Source of the DNA: Bacteroidales bacterium UBA1176
Lineage (GTDB): Bacteria; Bacteroidota; Bacteroidia; Bacteroidales; WCHB1-69
Direction: 5' to 3'
Assembly (NCBI GenBank): GCA_002311645.1
Contig: DBYW01000035.1
Coordinates: 45,018 to 109,017 of the forward strand
Length of the DNA stretch: 64,000 nt
Position 1 is the first letter of the stretch. Each line of letters begins with the position of its first letter. Below are positions 26,782-35,710 of this stretch, piece after piece. The notes beneath the pieces were generated by a model, which saw only the letters and a program-made list of their open reading frames with translations, did no database searches and had not been told where the DNA came from. The position numbers and the translations under genes were made by a program.

Positions 26782-27210
26782 ATGGTTAATCAGTACGAAA
26801 CCGTTTTCATTATGACGCCCGTTTTATCTGAAGATCAGATGAAGGAAACGGTACAAAAGTTTGAGAAGATTCTCACCGACAAAGGCGCTGAGATCGTTCA
26901 TCAAGAGAACTGGGGCCTCCGCAAGCTGGAGTATCCCATCCAGAAGAAATCTTCCGGATTCTATCATTTATTTGAATTCAAAGCCGACGGCGACGTTGTG
27001 GCCAACCTCGAGCTGCAATACCGTCGTGACGAGCGCATCATCCGCTTCCTCACGGTGAGCATGGACAAATACGCCATCGCCTACGCCGAGAAGCGCCGCG
27101 CCAACCGCAAAGAACAGCCCGCCGCCGAAGCTCCCGTCGAGCAACCCGCTCCCGAGCCCCAAGTGGAAGAAGTAAACAACGAAGAGTCTAACATCGAAAC
27201 AGCAGAATAA
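26782..27210 (+). CDS. rpsF: 30S ribosomal protein S6
   Basis: 142 residues, MVNQYETVFIMTPVLSEDQM. The S6 ferredoxin-like fold fills the first 110 residues (GLRKLEYPIQKKSSGFYHLF). A tail rich in Ala, Pro and Glu follows, which is longer and more acidic than E. coli S6 before glutamylation. First gene of the rpsF-rpsR-rplI operon, with two bases to rpsR. Confidence 0.97.
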   Translation: MVNQYETVFIMTPVLSEDQMKETVQKFEKILTDKGAEIVHQENWGLRKLEYPIQKKSSGFYHLFEFKADGDVVANLELQYRRDERIIRFLTVSMDKYAIAYAEKRRANRKEQPAAEAPVEQPAPEPQVEEVNNEESNIETAE

Positions 27211-27212
27211 TT

Positions 27213-27488
27213 ATGGCACAACAATCCGACATCAAATACATCGCCCCCGTTGCGATCGACATCAAGAAAAAGAAATACTGCCGTTTCAAGAAGAGCGGTA
27301 TCAAATACATCGACTACAAGGATGGCGAGTTCCTCAAGAAATTCGTCAACGAGCAAGGCAAGATCCTGCCCCGCCGCCTCACCGGCACCTCCCTCAAATA
27401 TCAGAAAAAGGTAGCCCAGGCCGTCAAGAGAGCACGTCACCTCGCCCTGCTGCCCTTCGTGACCGACAACCTCAAGTCTAACTACTAA
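27213..27488 (+). CDS. rpsR: 30S ribosomal protein S18
   Basis: 91 residues. The conserved core reads FKKSGIKYIDYKDGEFLKKF, GKILPRRLTGTSLKYQKKV and AVKRARHLALLPF. It pairs with S6 in the 30S platform. The zinc-type cysteines of some S18 proteins are absent apart from Cys in KKYCRFK. Confidence 0.98.
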   Translation: MAQQSDIKYIAPVAIDIKKKKYCRFKKSGIKYIDYKDGEFLKKFVNEQGKILPRRLTGTSLKYQKKVAQAVKRARHLALLPFVTDNLKSNY

Positions 27489-27503
27489 AAGAGAATCACA
27501 ATT

Positions 27504-28013
27504 ATGGAAATCATACTGAAACAAGACGTCAACAACTTGGGCTATGCCGACGACCTCGTTAAGGTGAAGGACGGTTACGCCCGCAACTATCTCATCCCGA
27601 AAGGCTTGGCCGAACTCGCAACCCCTGCCAAGAAGAAAATGCTGGCCGAGACCATCCGCCAACGCGCCTTCAAGGCTGAAAAGATCCGCAAGGAAGCCGA
27701 ATTCCTCGCCGGTAAGATCGAAGGCCTCGAAATCACCATCCCCGTGAAGGCTTCCGAAAAGGGCACCATCTTCGGTTCCGTCAACAACATCCTCGTCGCC
27801 GAAGCACTCAAGGCTCAGCACGACATCGACGTTGACCGCCGCAAGATCGTCCTCCAAGAAGACCACATCAAGGAATTGGGCGAATACAAGGCCGTTGTCA
27901 ACTTGCACAAGGATTTCAACAAGGTCACCCTCAACCTGAAGGTTGTCGACGAGAATTCTCCCGCTGCTCCTGCCGCTCCCGCTGCAGAAGTTGCCGAGAC
28001 CCCCGCTGAATAA
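27504..28013 (+). CDS. rplI: 50S ribosomal protein L9
   Basis: 169 residues. The N-terminal domain MEIILKQDVNNLGYADDLVK is followed by VKDGYARNYLIPKGLA, a long connecting helix and the C-terminal domain (GTIFGSVNNILVAEAL). An Ala/Pro-rich acidic tail is added at the end, as in S6 and S16 of this window. Last gene of its operon. Confidence 0.98.
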   Translation: MEIILKQDVNNLGYADDLVKVKDGYARNYLIPKGLAELATPAKKKMLAETIRQRAFKAEKIRKEAEFLAGKIEGLEITIPVKASEKGTIFGSVNNILVAEALKAQHDIDVDRRKIVLQEDHIKELGEYKAVVNLHKDFNKVTLNLKVVDENSPAAPAAPAAEVAETPAE

Positions 28014-28041
28014 TTCCGGTTTAACTTTCAACATAAAAAAG

Positions 28042-28069
28042 TCCTGCTCACACAAGCAGGATTTTTTTT
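28042..28069 (+). terminator. Terminator of the rpsF-rpsR-rplI operon
   Basis: Stem TCCTGCT / AGCAGGA with a six-base loop, preceded by six A plus G and followed by nine T. Confidence 0.87.
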
Positions 28070-28169
28070 TAACGTGCAGATGCCCTGGTTTGTGCCATCA
28101 GGTATATAATTCCATTTCCCCTTCTGCTCTGATGAAACCTTGCATTCCGGACGGGAAATGCACATCAAA

Positions 28170-31100
28170 TCAGAAGTCTGTTCCCAATGAGAACAAGAAC
28201 ATCCCTTTCTTGTTGGTAATCTTCAGATCCTCCACACCCCACGCATAATCGAAGCGCAGCAGATAACCCAGGACAGAGACACGCAGGCCCAAACCGATTC
28301 CGCCCACAAAGGGGTCGACCTGCCGACGAATCATCGCATGGATGGGGCCGGAATCGATATAACGGGTATACAGACAGTTGTCCTTGGAATAGGGCGTGAT
28401 GCCCGTCCAAGCCGTGCCAAAGTCTCCAAACAGGTTGAGTTGCAAAGAGTTCAGGAGTTCAAAACCAATCTGATGGCCAGCGATGAGCTGCACAAAGGGT
28501 ATGCGCAATTCGCCGCTCAAGAGCACAAAGGAGGTGCCGTTGCGGATGTTCTGCTGGAATCCCCGCATATTGGTGGCCAACGTCTGATAGGCATAGTCTT
28601 TGGTCTGATCGACCCAAATGGTACGGTCGAACTTGGCGTTAATCCAGTTGTCGACGCCGCCCATAAAGTACACCAAGCGCGCGGAGCCGACATTGGTGGA
28701 GGCTGCAGCGCGCAAGGCAAACGTCATATTCCGATAAATCTTAAAGGATCGGCGGGCGTCGAGGCCAACCACCAAAAGATTGCGCGTGTCGCGCTCGGCA
28801 CGCTGCTCGTACTCGGCGAAAATCTTCACCTTGCTTCCGCGCCACAAGTTCGTATAAAGGGTCTTCGAATCGTCATAGATGTATTCCAACTTCACGCCCG
28901 CCCATAAGTGACGCGTGTCGGGTTCTCGCAACGTGTTGTCACTCAACGAGCCCACCACATTGGTCTCGTAGCGCCCCTTCAGGGACAGCCGCAAGCTGTT
29001 GACTTTGTTGAACGGGTATTTCAAGATATAGAAGATGCTGTTGGCGCTTTGCTTGTACACATTGTCGCCATCCTGCGAGGTGATGGACTGATGGTATAGC
29101 ACAATTTGCCGATCAAGGCGTCTGGCAAGGTTCTCGTAGCTGAACATCACTTCGTTGCTACGCAGATTGAAGGAGAGTCGCAAGCCGCCTGTAATGCGAT
29201 AGTCCTCGAACAAGTCGGTGATGCCGAACATGACGAGCGCGTTGAAACCTGTATTGAGGTAAATAGGCGAGGTCCCGCCCTCAAACTGCTGGTATGATGT
29301 ATTCAGGAAACTGAAGTCGGCCTGCGTCACCACCTTGTTGACGGTATATTGCACACGATAGCCACTCCCCACGGGGATATAGAATTCCTCTTTTCTGTTG
29401 TTAGCCGAGGCACTGTCCGCATCGGAATGCCCATAGCGTGCATCCCGTTCGTACACCTGCACAAAACCATGCTCTTGAGGCTTCTCCTTGGTACCTAATC
29501 GCACACTGTCCTCCGTCATAAAAGCGCGCGTGCGGGCAATTTCCTCGTTGCGCAACTTGTTGCGATAAACGGAGAACGAAGGCTCAGCCCTATTCGACAA
29601 GTCAAGCTCAGAAATGCTGATACGCTTGGCCTTCCCCTTGAGCGTAATGTCGGCCACGCGGTTGGAGTATGGCTCATAATCTTGCTCCAAAATACTATAG
29701 GAACGGTCGGTCAAGGGGTGCGTCTTGGCGAAATGGGCATAGTGAATGGCAGTGTCGATGCGGCTGATGGCACTGTCGAATTGCGCCACATAGCGGTTGA
29801 CAAGGCCATCGTTGTCGCTGAGGTAGACGAACTGCTGTTTACCCGTGCGACGCGCGGCGTACTCATCGGCATAGCGGGTGTCTGTCACGCGCAACACGCC
29901 CGGATCCTTTGTGCCGTAATCGTACAGAAAGAGGTCGTAGTGTTTCCGGGGCGTGGCTTCCATAAAGTCATCGTCCAACCCGATCGTGTCTATGGGTCGG
30001 TTGGAAGAAAAGACTATCTGCTTGGGATTAAGGAAAATGGGGTCGTAATCGTCGTAAAAATCTTGCGTGAGATTGGTGAAAGAGCGGGCGAGAAAACTAT
30101 AAAGGTAGATATCGGACTGGCCATTTTTGAAGCCGGAAAAGAGCATCATCCGTCCATCCGGAGAATAACTCCATGATGTGATTTTCTCGACATCGACGAG
30201 GAAGCGTTTCTCCCACTTGCGGTTTTCAAGATTATAAGGATAGTAATAGCAGTGGCCCTTGTCTTCGAGGGTCATGCCCAGGACACCGCCGTCAGGGTGC
30301 CAGGCGATGAGCGGGAAGGATAGGTCGGGGTTCTCCTCGGTCTTGGCATAGCGGCGGAAGATGCAGCGCGGTCTGTCTTTGTCCGGGCTTTTGAGCCAAA
30401 CGCGGATTTGTCCCAACTCGTTGGTCACGTATGCGTAGCTCTCATCATACGGGGAGAGGCGGATATTGCCGTAGTTCCGGCGCGGACGCGGCCTCTTCAC
30501 GACCCCCTCGTCATTGAGCTGCTCGCGCTTGGTATCCGGATGGTACATCACATAATAATATTTGTACCAGTTGACGAGCAATTCCCGGAAACGGACGTTG
30601 GTGGCGTAGGCAAAGCCACGCTCGATGGTCTTGGTGGTGCGGGTGCGGTAAAGCACCTGCGCGATGGCGTTCTCCCCATAGATGTCCACGATGTATTTCC
30701 AAAAAGAGTGGCCGGCGTAGGTGGCGTCGAGGGGTGAAAGTTCCTCGAAGTCGGCGTAACGCTGGGTGAGGATGCCGTTTTTGACATGGGCGTCGATATC
30801 GCTGCTCCACGACTGCCCGAAATAGGACGAGAGTCCGTTGTAGAACCAGTTGGGCACGTTAATGAGGTAGTCGGAAGACATATTGGAGGACACAGTGGCG
30901 CCCTGCACGAGCCAATGGGCGTAGACATTCATGATGCCGGCGCGGATCATGGCGTCGAAATGCGCGCGATTGCCGTCGAAATAGAGATAGATCTTGGTGC
31001 CGTAGATGTTGGTCACGCCGCCCTGGTTGTAGAACTCCTCATCGTCGTAAGCGAAGTTGGATTCGCAGAAGTCCTGTTGTGTGTTGTAGACGATAAACTG

Positions 31101-31406
31101 GAGCTTGCGCCGGGAGGTATAGTTGAGCAGTTTCTCAATTTCGCGGATATATTCGGGCACCTTGTAATAGGTATACTGCGCCAGGGCCTTGCCGGTCGGA
31201 TAGAAATAGACGTCGTACTGGTCGGCGCGCAGGTATTGCCAGTTGAAATTCTGGTGCTGCACGCGGTTCTTGCCGAAGGTAAGCTGGGAGCCGTTATAGA
31301 ATTGGGCATGCAAGGAAGAGGCCGCGCCCAAAGCGAGCAAGGCCACTGTCAGCAAGCCCATCAGGGCGTTGCGTCGCATTTTCCGGAGTAAGGGACGTTT
31401 CGTCAT
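28170..31406 (-). CDS. TolB-like PD40 protein with degenerate gluzincin (peptidase MA-like) N-domain and C-terminal beta-barrel
   Basis: 1078 residues from the start at 31406 (MTKRPLLRKMRRNALMGLL, signal ending ASSLHAQ); MRRNAL at 31382 is an alternative. Domains in order: a peptidase MA-like region (about 40-290; RRKLQFIVYNTQQDFCESNF, NVPNWFYNGLSSYFGQ), PD40/TolB-like propeller blades (about 330-580; SPDGRMMLFSGFKNGQSDIY), then a linker and a Bacteroidota surface-antigen type beta-barrel (about 740-1078; YFMGGVDNWINAKF, FGDFGTAW near the end). The expected HExxH zinc motif is replaced by YAHWLVQG, so the protease part looks dead. Probably an outer-membrane protein. Role unknown; it has its own promoter, divergent from rpsP. 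Confidence 0.8.
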   Translation of the reverse strand: MTKRPLLRKMRRNALMGLLTVALLALGAASSLHAQFYNGSQLTFGKNRVQHQNFNWQYLRADQYDVYFYPTGKALAQYTYYKVPEYIREIEKLLNYTSRRKLQFIVYNTQQDFCESNFAYDDEEFYNQGGVTNIYGTKIYLYFDGNRAHFDAMIRAGIMNVYAHWLVQGATVSSNMSSDYLINVPNWFYNGLSSYFGQSWSSDIDAHVKNGILTQRYADFEELSPLDATYAGHSFWKYIVDIYGENAIAQVLYRTRTTKTIERGFAYATNVRFRELLVNWYKYYYVMYHPDTKREQLNDEGVVKRPRPRRNYGNIRLSPYDESYAYVTNELGQIRVWLKSPDKDRPRCIFRRYAKTEENPDLSFPLIAWHPDGGVLGMTLEDKGHCYYYPYNLENRKWEKRFLVDVEKITSWSYSPDGRMMLFSGFKNGQSDIYLYSFLARSFTNLTQDFYDDYDPIFLNPKQIVFSSNRPIDTIGLDDDFMEATPRKHYDLFLYDYGTKDPGVLRVTDTRYADEYAARRTGKQQFVYLSDNDGLVNRYVAQFDSAISRIDTAIHYAHFAKTHPLTDRSYSILEQDYEPYSNRVADITLKGKAKRISISELDLSNRAEPSFSVYRNKLRNEEIARTRAFMTEDSVRLGTKEKPQEHGFVQVYERDARYGHSDADSASANNRKEEFYIPVGSGYRVQYTVNKVVTQADFSFLNTSYQQFEGGTSPIYLNTGFNALVMFGITDLFEDYRITGGLRLSFNLRSNEVMFSYENLARRLDRQIVLYHQSITSQDGDNVYKQSANSIFYILKYPFNKVNSLRLSLKGRYETNVVGSLSDNTLREPDTRHLWAGVKLEYIYDDSKTLYTNLWRGSKVKIFAEYEQRAERDTRNLLVVGLDARRSFKIYRNMTFALRAAASTNVGSARLVYFMGGVDNWINAKFDRTIWVDQTKDYAYQTLATNMRGFQQNIRNGTSFVLLSGELRIPFVQLIAGHQIGFELLNSLQLNLFGDFGTAWTGITPYSKDNCLYTRYIDSGPIHAMIRRQVDPFVGGIGLGLRVSVLGYLLRFDYAWGVEDLKITNKKGMFLFSLGTDF

Positions 31407-31470
31407 AAGGGCGGCGCCAAAGTTGTGGAAAAAGTTTCCCGGAAGAAATCCGTCCGCATTTTTCCGACCG

Positions 31471-31478
31471 CAAAAATA
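31471..31478 (-). promoter_or_regulatory. -7 box for the TolB-like/beta-barrel gene
   Basis: Minus strand TATTTTTG, 65 bp before the chosen start at 31406; this excludes a longer frame reaching 31598. Confidence 0.6.
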
Positions 31479-31514
31479 ATAAAAACAAGGACTTGCAGGG
31501 AAAGGAAATTTTTG

Positions 31515-31522
31515 TATTTTTG
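31515..31522 (+). promoter_or_regulatory. -7 box for rpsP-rimM
   Basis: TATTTTTG with TTG at 31493-31495 exactly 19 bp upstream as the -33 element. Divergent from the box at 31471-31478. Confidence 0.75.
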
Positions 31523-31610
31523 CCGCCCCTTGGAAACACCCTGCGAACAGCCTTTCAAAGGGATGTGAAAAGGCAATTATTTTATTAACTAACAACACAT
31601 TAAAAAATTT

Positions 31611-32204
31611 ATGGCAACAAGAATCAGATTACAAAGAAGAGGTAAGAAGAACCAACCTTTCTACCACCTTGTAATTGCGGATGGTCGAGCACCACGTGAC
31701 GGACGTTTCATTGAGGACCTTGGAACCTACAACCCGCTGACCAATCCTGCAACTCTCAACATCAACTTTGACCGTGCGCTGTATTGGCTTGAGGCTGGTG
31801 CATCCCCCTCTGAAACGGCTCGTGCGATTCTCAGACGCGAAGGCGTTTACATGATGAAGCATCTCAGAGGCGGTGTCGCCAAGGGTGCTTTCACCGAAAA
31901 TGAAGCCCAGGTCAGATTTGAGGCTTGGAAGAAGGAAAAAGACAGCAAGCTCAAGAACATCGTTCTCGAGGAGGTCAACAAGGCACGCGAAATCAAGAAA
32001 GAGCGTTTGGCTGCCGAGACCAAGGTGAAGGAAGCCATGTCGGCCAAGATTGCCGCCCGTTTGGCAGAGATTGCCGCCGCTGAAGCCAAGGCCGCTCAGG
32101 AAGCCGCCGAAGCCGCAGCAGCAGAACAAGCCGCAGCAGAGGCCGCAGCCGCCGCTGAAACAGCAGAACCGGCAGCTGAAGAAGCCGCTCCCGCCGAAGC
32201 ATAA
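31611..32204 (+). CDS. rpsP: 30S ribosomal protein S16 with long Ala/Glu-rich extension
   Basis: 197 residues. The first 80 are S16 (MATRIRLQRRGKKNQPFYHL, DRALYWLEAGASPSETAR). E. coli S16 has 82 residues. The rest is a charged helical stretch and then, from about 145, an almost pure Ala/Glu segment (AAEAAAAEQAAAEAAAAAET). Extended S16 proteins are usual in Bacteroidota. The stop overlaps the rimM start by one base. Confidence 0.97.
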   Translation: MATRIRLQRRGKKNQPFYHLVIADGRAPRDGRFIEDLGTYNPLTNPATLNINFDRALYWLEAGASPSETARAILRREGVYMMKHLRGGVAKGAFTENEAQVRFEAWKKEKDSKLKNIVLEEVNKAREIKKERLAAETKVKEAMSAKIAARLAEIAAAEAKAAQEAAEAAAAEQAAAEAAAAAETAEPAAEEAAPAEA

Positions 32205-32728
32205 TGAAAGACCAATTCTTCTATTTAGGCACACTAACCCGACCTTTCGGACTGAAAGGAGAGTTGTGTGCCTTTTTTGAAACCGACAATCCCGAGAGGT
32301 ATACCGCCCTCGACGCCGTTTTCCTCGAGCTCGACGGCGAGAAAATCCCTTATACCATCGAACATATAACCTACAGGGGGAACAACCAGTTCATCATCAA
32401 GTTCGACGCCATCGGCCCCGACGAATGCCGCGAATTTGCCGCCGTCGAGCTATATCTCCCCCTCGACCAACTGCCGCCCCTCACGGGCAACCGGTTTTAC
32501 TTCCACGAGGTCATCGGCTTCACCGTCATCGACCAACGGCTTGGCGAAATCGGCACCTGCAAGGAGTTCCTCGAAGTGAGCAACAACCCCATCATGCAGG
32601 TTGACCACGACGGCACCGAAATCCTCATCCCCGCCTCCCAACAATTCGTAACCCAAGTGGACCGCGAAAACCACATCCTATACGTCAACACACCCGAAGG
32701 ACTGGTCGAGATTTACCTCGACAGATAA
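32204..32728 (+). CDS. rimM: Ribosome maturation factor RimM
   Basis: 174 residues, FYLGTLTRPFGLKGELCAFF at the start, then the second beta-barrel with FYFHEVIGFTVIDQ and the PRC-like end VNTPEGLVEIYLD. It binds S19 and helps mature the 30S head. It is coupled to rpsP by TAATG. trmD and rplS, often next in other bacteria, are not here. Confidence 0.95.
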   Translation: MKDQFFYLGTLTRPFGLKGELCAFFETDNPERYTALDAVFLELDGEKIPYTIEHITYRGNNQFIIKFDAIGPDECREFAAVELYLPLDQLPPLTGNRFYFHEVIGFTVIDQRLGEIGTCKEFLEVSNNPIMQVDHDGTEILIPASQQFVTQVDRENHILYVNTPEGLVEIYLDR

Positions 32729-32770
32729 CCAACGGCCGACGCCTGCGCCGGCCCCCAAACAAAAACAAAA

Positions 32771-35050
32771 ATGAAGCGCATTCTCCTTCTGCTCACAACA
32801 CTTGCCTTGACCATAGTGTCTTTCGCCCAGAACACCGTCTTGAAAGGTTTCACCTACGACGACTCCAACGGCGAAACGCTGCCCTACTGCACCATCCAGT
32901 TGATGGGGACCTCCTTCGGTGCCCTGTCCGACGGCGACGGCGCATTCATGATCAACAAGATTCCACGCGGCACCTACGTGGTGAAGGTCGCCTTTCTCGG
33001 CTACACCGACATCATGGACACCATCGTGGTGGACAAGGACAAGACCATCACCAAGCGGTACTCGCTGAAGCCCTCTTCCACGGTGCTCGACGCCGTGCAG
33101 ATTGTGGGCGAGGGACAGCGCCGCGAGCAGGAGACCCGCACTTCCGTCGTCAGCGTCACGCCGAAGGACATGAGCAAGATGCCCGCCATCGGCGGCCAAC
33201 CTGACTTCGCGCAATACTTGCAGGTGCTCCCTGGTGTCATCTCCACCGGTGACCAGGGCGGACAGCTCTACATCCGTGGCGGCACACCTGTCCAGAACAT
33301 GCTCCTGCTGGATGGCGTCATCCTCTACAGCCCCTTCCACTCCATCGGCATCTTCTCGGTCTTCGACATGGACATCATGAGCAGCGCCGACATTTACACT
33401 GGCGGCTATGGCGCCGAATTCGGCGGACGCATCTCCTCCGTGATGGACATCAAGACGCGCGACGGCAACAAGAAAAGGCTTTCCGGCAAGGTCGACGTCA
33501 GCAACATCTCCTCGCAAGTGCTCCTGGAAGGCCCGTTAGTCAAGCTTAAAGATGACCGCAAGACCTCGCTGAGCTTCATCCTCTCCGGCAAAGGCTCCTA
33601 CCTGAAACAATCCGCAAAAGCTTTCTACCCTTACGTGGGTGAGGACGGACTGCCCTTCAATTTCTACGACCTCTACGGCAAAATCACGCTCGCCACCCAA
33701 AACGGCACCAAGCTCAACCTCTTCGGGTTCCGCTTCGACGACCGCGTCAACTATGAGAAAGTGGCCGAGTATGGATGGCAGAACTGGGGTGTGGGCGCCA
33801 ATTTCCTCATCGTGCCCGGCGACGTGCCCACCACCATCGAGGGTTCCTTAGCCTATTCCGACTACGACTGCATGCTGAACGACAAGTTCGCCACGCCGCG
33901 CAAGAGCTCCATGAACGGTTTCACTTTCAATCTCGGCTTCAACTACTATATCGGGCGCAGCCTGCTCAACGTGGGCATGGAGGCCGTGGGCTTCAACACC
34001 AACTACAACTACACCACCCGCTTCGGTTCCGAAAGGATTGTGGAGGACCACACCACCGACTTGTCTATCTTTGCCAAGTTCAAATACAACTTCCGCAACA
34101 AACTCCTCATCGAACCCAGCTTCCGCCTCCAATACTACTACTCCCTCGGAGAGGCATCCCCCGAACCGAGACTGGCTCTCAAATACAACATCCTCAAAAA
34201 CCTGCGCCTCAAGTTGGCGGGCGGCCTCTATTCGCAGAACCTCGTCGCCGTGACCTCCGACCAAGACGTGGTCAGCCTCTTCTCGGGCTTCATCTCCTCT
34301 CCGTTGGAAGGTTCCATGCTTTCCGACTACCGCTACAACAGCGAGGATGAGGTCAAGGGGCGCCTGCAAAAAGCCCAGCATATCATTCTGGGTCTTGAAT
34401 ACGACCCCATACCAGAAGTCAACATCAACGTGGAAGGTTATTACAAGCATTTCTCGCAACTCATCTCCGTGAACCGCTACAAGATGTTCGACAGCGACGA
34501 GGATTTCATCTGGGAGAAGGGTTCCGCATACGGCGGGGATGTCACCGTCAAGTATGAGCACAAAGGCTTCTATGCGTGGTTCGTTTACTCGTTGGGATGG
34601 GTGAAGCGCGATGACAACGTCATCCAGTACGCGCCCCATTTCGACCGTCGTCACAACATCAACCTCATCGCATCCTACGCCTTCGGCAAACGCAAATCAT
34701 GGCAGGTCGACGCCCGCTGGAACTTCGGAACAGGCTTCCCCTTCACGCAGACACAGGCCTTCTATCCGCACTACAACCCGACAAATATCAACGATGACTA
34801 CGTGACCGCCAACGAGGACCTCTACTTCCTGCTCGCCGACTACAACCAAGCGCGCCTGCCGCACTACCACCGCCTCGACATCGGCGCCAAAAAGAAATTC
34901 TTCATCGGCGAAAGGAACTCACTCGAACTTAGCATCTCCTTCTCCAACATCTATAATTACAAGAACGTCTTCTACGTCAACCGCACCACGAATGACATCA
35001 TTTACCAACTTCCGTTCCTCTATTATTTCGGTTTGACGTGGAGATTCTGA
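32771..35050 (+). CDS. TonB-dependent receptor with carboxypeptidase-like regulatory domain
   Basis: 759 residues. The signal peptide is MKRILLLLTTLALTIVSFAQ. Residues 22-105 are the CarboxypepD_reg-like domain (TVLKGFTYDDSNGETLPYCT, KIPRGTYVVKVAFLGYTD). The plug follows with YLQVLPGVISTGDQGGQLYI and RGG.TPVQNMLLLDGV, then a beta-barrel ending in YYFGLTWRF with the terminal aromatic residue of outer-membrane barrels. It imports a ligand, using TonB energy. No SusD-like partner is next to it, so it is not a classic Sus pair; ligand unknown. Confidence 0.93.
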   Translation: MKRILLLLTTLALTIVSFAQNTVLKGFTYDDSNGETLPYCTIQLMGTSFGALSDGDGAFMINKIPRGTYVVKVAFLGYTDIMDTIVVDKDKTITKRYSLKPSSTVLDAVQIVGEGQRREQETRTSVVSVTPKDMSKMPAIGGQPDFAQYLQVLPGVISTGDQGGQLYIRGGTPVQNMLLLDGVILYSPFHSIGIFSVFDMDIMSSADIYTGGYGAEFGGRISSVMDIKTRDGNKKRLSGKVDVSNISSQVLLEGPLVKLKDDRKTSLSFILSGKGSYLKQSAKAFYPYVGEDGLPFNFYDLYGKITLATQNGTKLNLFGFRFDDRVNYEKVAEYGWQNWGVGANFLIVPGDVPTTIEGSLAYSDYDCMLNDKFATPRKSSMNGFTFNLGFNYYIGRSLLNVGMEAVGFNTNYNYTTRFGSERIVEDHTTDLSIFAKFKYNFRNKLLIEPSFRLQYYYSLGEASPEPRLALKYNILKNLRLKLAGGLYSQNLVAVTSDQDVVSLFSGFISSPLEGSMLSDYRYNSEDEVKGRLQKAQHIILGLEYDPIPEVNINVEGYYKHFSQLISVNRYKMFDSDEDFIWEKGSAYGGDVTVKYEHKGFYAWFVYSLGWVKRDDNVIQYAPHFDRRHNINLIASYAFGKRKSWQVDARWNFGTGFPFTQTQAFYPHYNPTNINDDYVTANEDLYFLLADYNQARLPHYHRLDIGAKKKFFIGERNSLELSISFSNIYNYKNVFYVNRTTNDIIYQLPFLYYFGLTWRF

Positions 35051-35051
35051 T

Positions 35052-35197
35052 GTTGGACGTTAGCTGTTGGATTTTGGATTTTGAACGATGGCGATGAACT
35101 ATGACTATGAACTATAAAGGTCTATGGTAGTTGGACGTTAGCTGTTGGATTTTGCATTTTGGATTTTGAACGATGACGATGAACTATGACTATGAAC
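35052..35197 (+). repeat. Two direct copies of an about 61-bp intergenic repeat
   Basis: Copy 1 is 35052-35112 and copy 2 is 35130-35197. Both run GTTGGACGTTAGCTGTTGG, then TTTTG runs, GAACGATG and GATGAACTATGACTATGAAC. Copy 2 has a 7-bp insertion. Motifs GTTGGACGTT and GAACTATGACTATGAAC recur at 53930-54060 downstream of metG. The rest of the 360-bp gap up to tRNA-Asp holds no gene. Confidence 0.85.
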
Positions 35198-35386
35198 GAT
35201 TGGTTTTCAGTATATAATCTCTGGGGATCGCGACATAGATATGAATTGTGTGAAATTTAGGCTATGCCATCAACAAGGGTGACGGGGGTTGAAGAAATGT
35301 AACAATAATATATTCCACTAAAATTCAACAACATACAAACATCAAAAAAAATATTTCAGAAACTGACGGAGTATTGAAAAAAAGTG

Positions 35387-35394
35387 TATTTTTG
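35387..35394 (+). promoter_or_regulatory. -7 box for tRNA-Asp
   Basis: TATTTTTG in the shared module AAAAAAAGTGTATTTTTGC (35377-35395), 19 bp before the mature tRNA 5' end. Confidence 0.78.
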
Positions 35395-35413
35395 CACCGT
35401 CAAAACGACAAAC

Positions 35414-35491
35414 GGATCGGTAGTTCAGTTTGGTTAGAATACATGCCTGTCACGCATGGGGTCGCGAGTTCGAGTCTCGTCCGGTCCGCCA
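35414..35491 (+). tRNA. tRNA-Asp (anticodon GTC)
   Basis: Full cloverleaf. Acceptor GGATCGG pairs with CCGGTCC (one T-G pair). The D arm contains TAGTTCAGTTTGGTTAGAATA. Anticodon stem CATGC / GCATG encloses CTGTCAC with anticodon GTC. The T arm has GTTCGAGTC. Discriminator G and CCA (35489-35491) are encoded. Confidence 0.97.
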
Positions 35492-35493
35492 AC

Positions 35494-35537
35494 AAAAACT
35501 CATAAGTCATTAGAAACCAGACTTATGAGTTTTTTTT
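35494..35537 (+). terminator. Terminator after tRNA-Asp
   Basis: A 15-bp perfect stem AAAAACTCATAAGTC / GACTTATGAGTTTTT with an 11-base loop, ending in a T run. It starts two bases after CCA. Confidence 0.9.
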
Positions 35538-35545
35538 ATGTCCAA

Positions 35546-35567
35546 AAAAATGCACCAAAAATGCACC
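35546..35567 (+). repeat. Tandem 11-bp repeat next to the tRNA gene
   Basis: AAAAATGCACC occurs twice in exact tandem (35546-35556 and 35557-35567), 55 bp past the tRNA 3' end. tRNA 3' flanks are common integration sites; no integrase is present, so an attachment site is only a possibility. Confidence 0.6.
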
Positions 35568-35648
35568 GAACTTGCTGACAGACAAAAAAATAAGGAGACA
35601 ACAACGCTATCTTAGTGAGTTGGGATAATATCATATTCATAAATTTTG

Positions 35649-35656
35649 TATTTTTG
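35649..35656 (+). promoter_or_regulatory. -7 box for the DUF4143 ATPase gene
   Basis: TATTTTTG. The expected transcription start (about 35663) lies too close to ATG 35666 and favours ATG 35711 as translation start. Confidence 0.55.
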
Positions 35657-35710
35657 CAGCGAACAATGTTGTTTGTTTCAAATGAACAACTTTACAACAA
35701 ACTGATAAAT

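Noticed and set aside
31407..31598. 64-codon N-terminal extension of the TolB-like protein
   Set aside because: It covers the minus-strand -7 box and the rpsP promoter, and a signal peptide starts at 31406.
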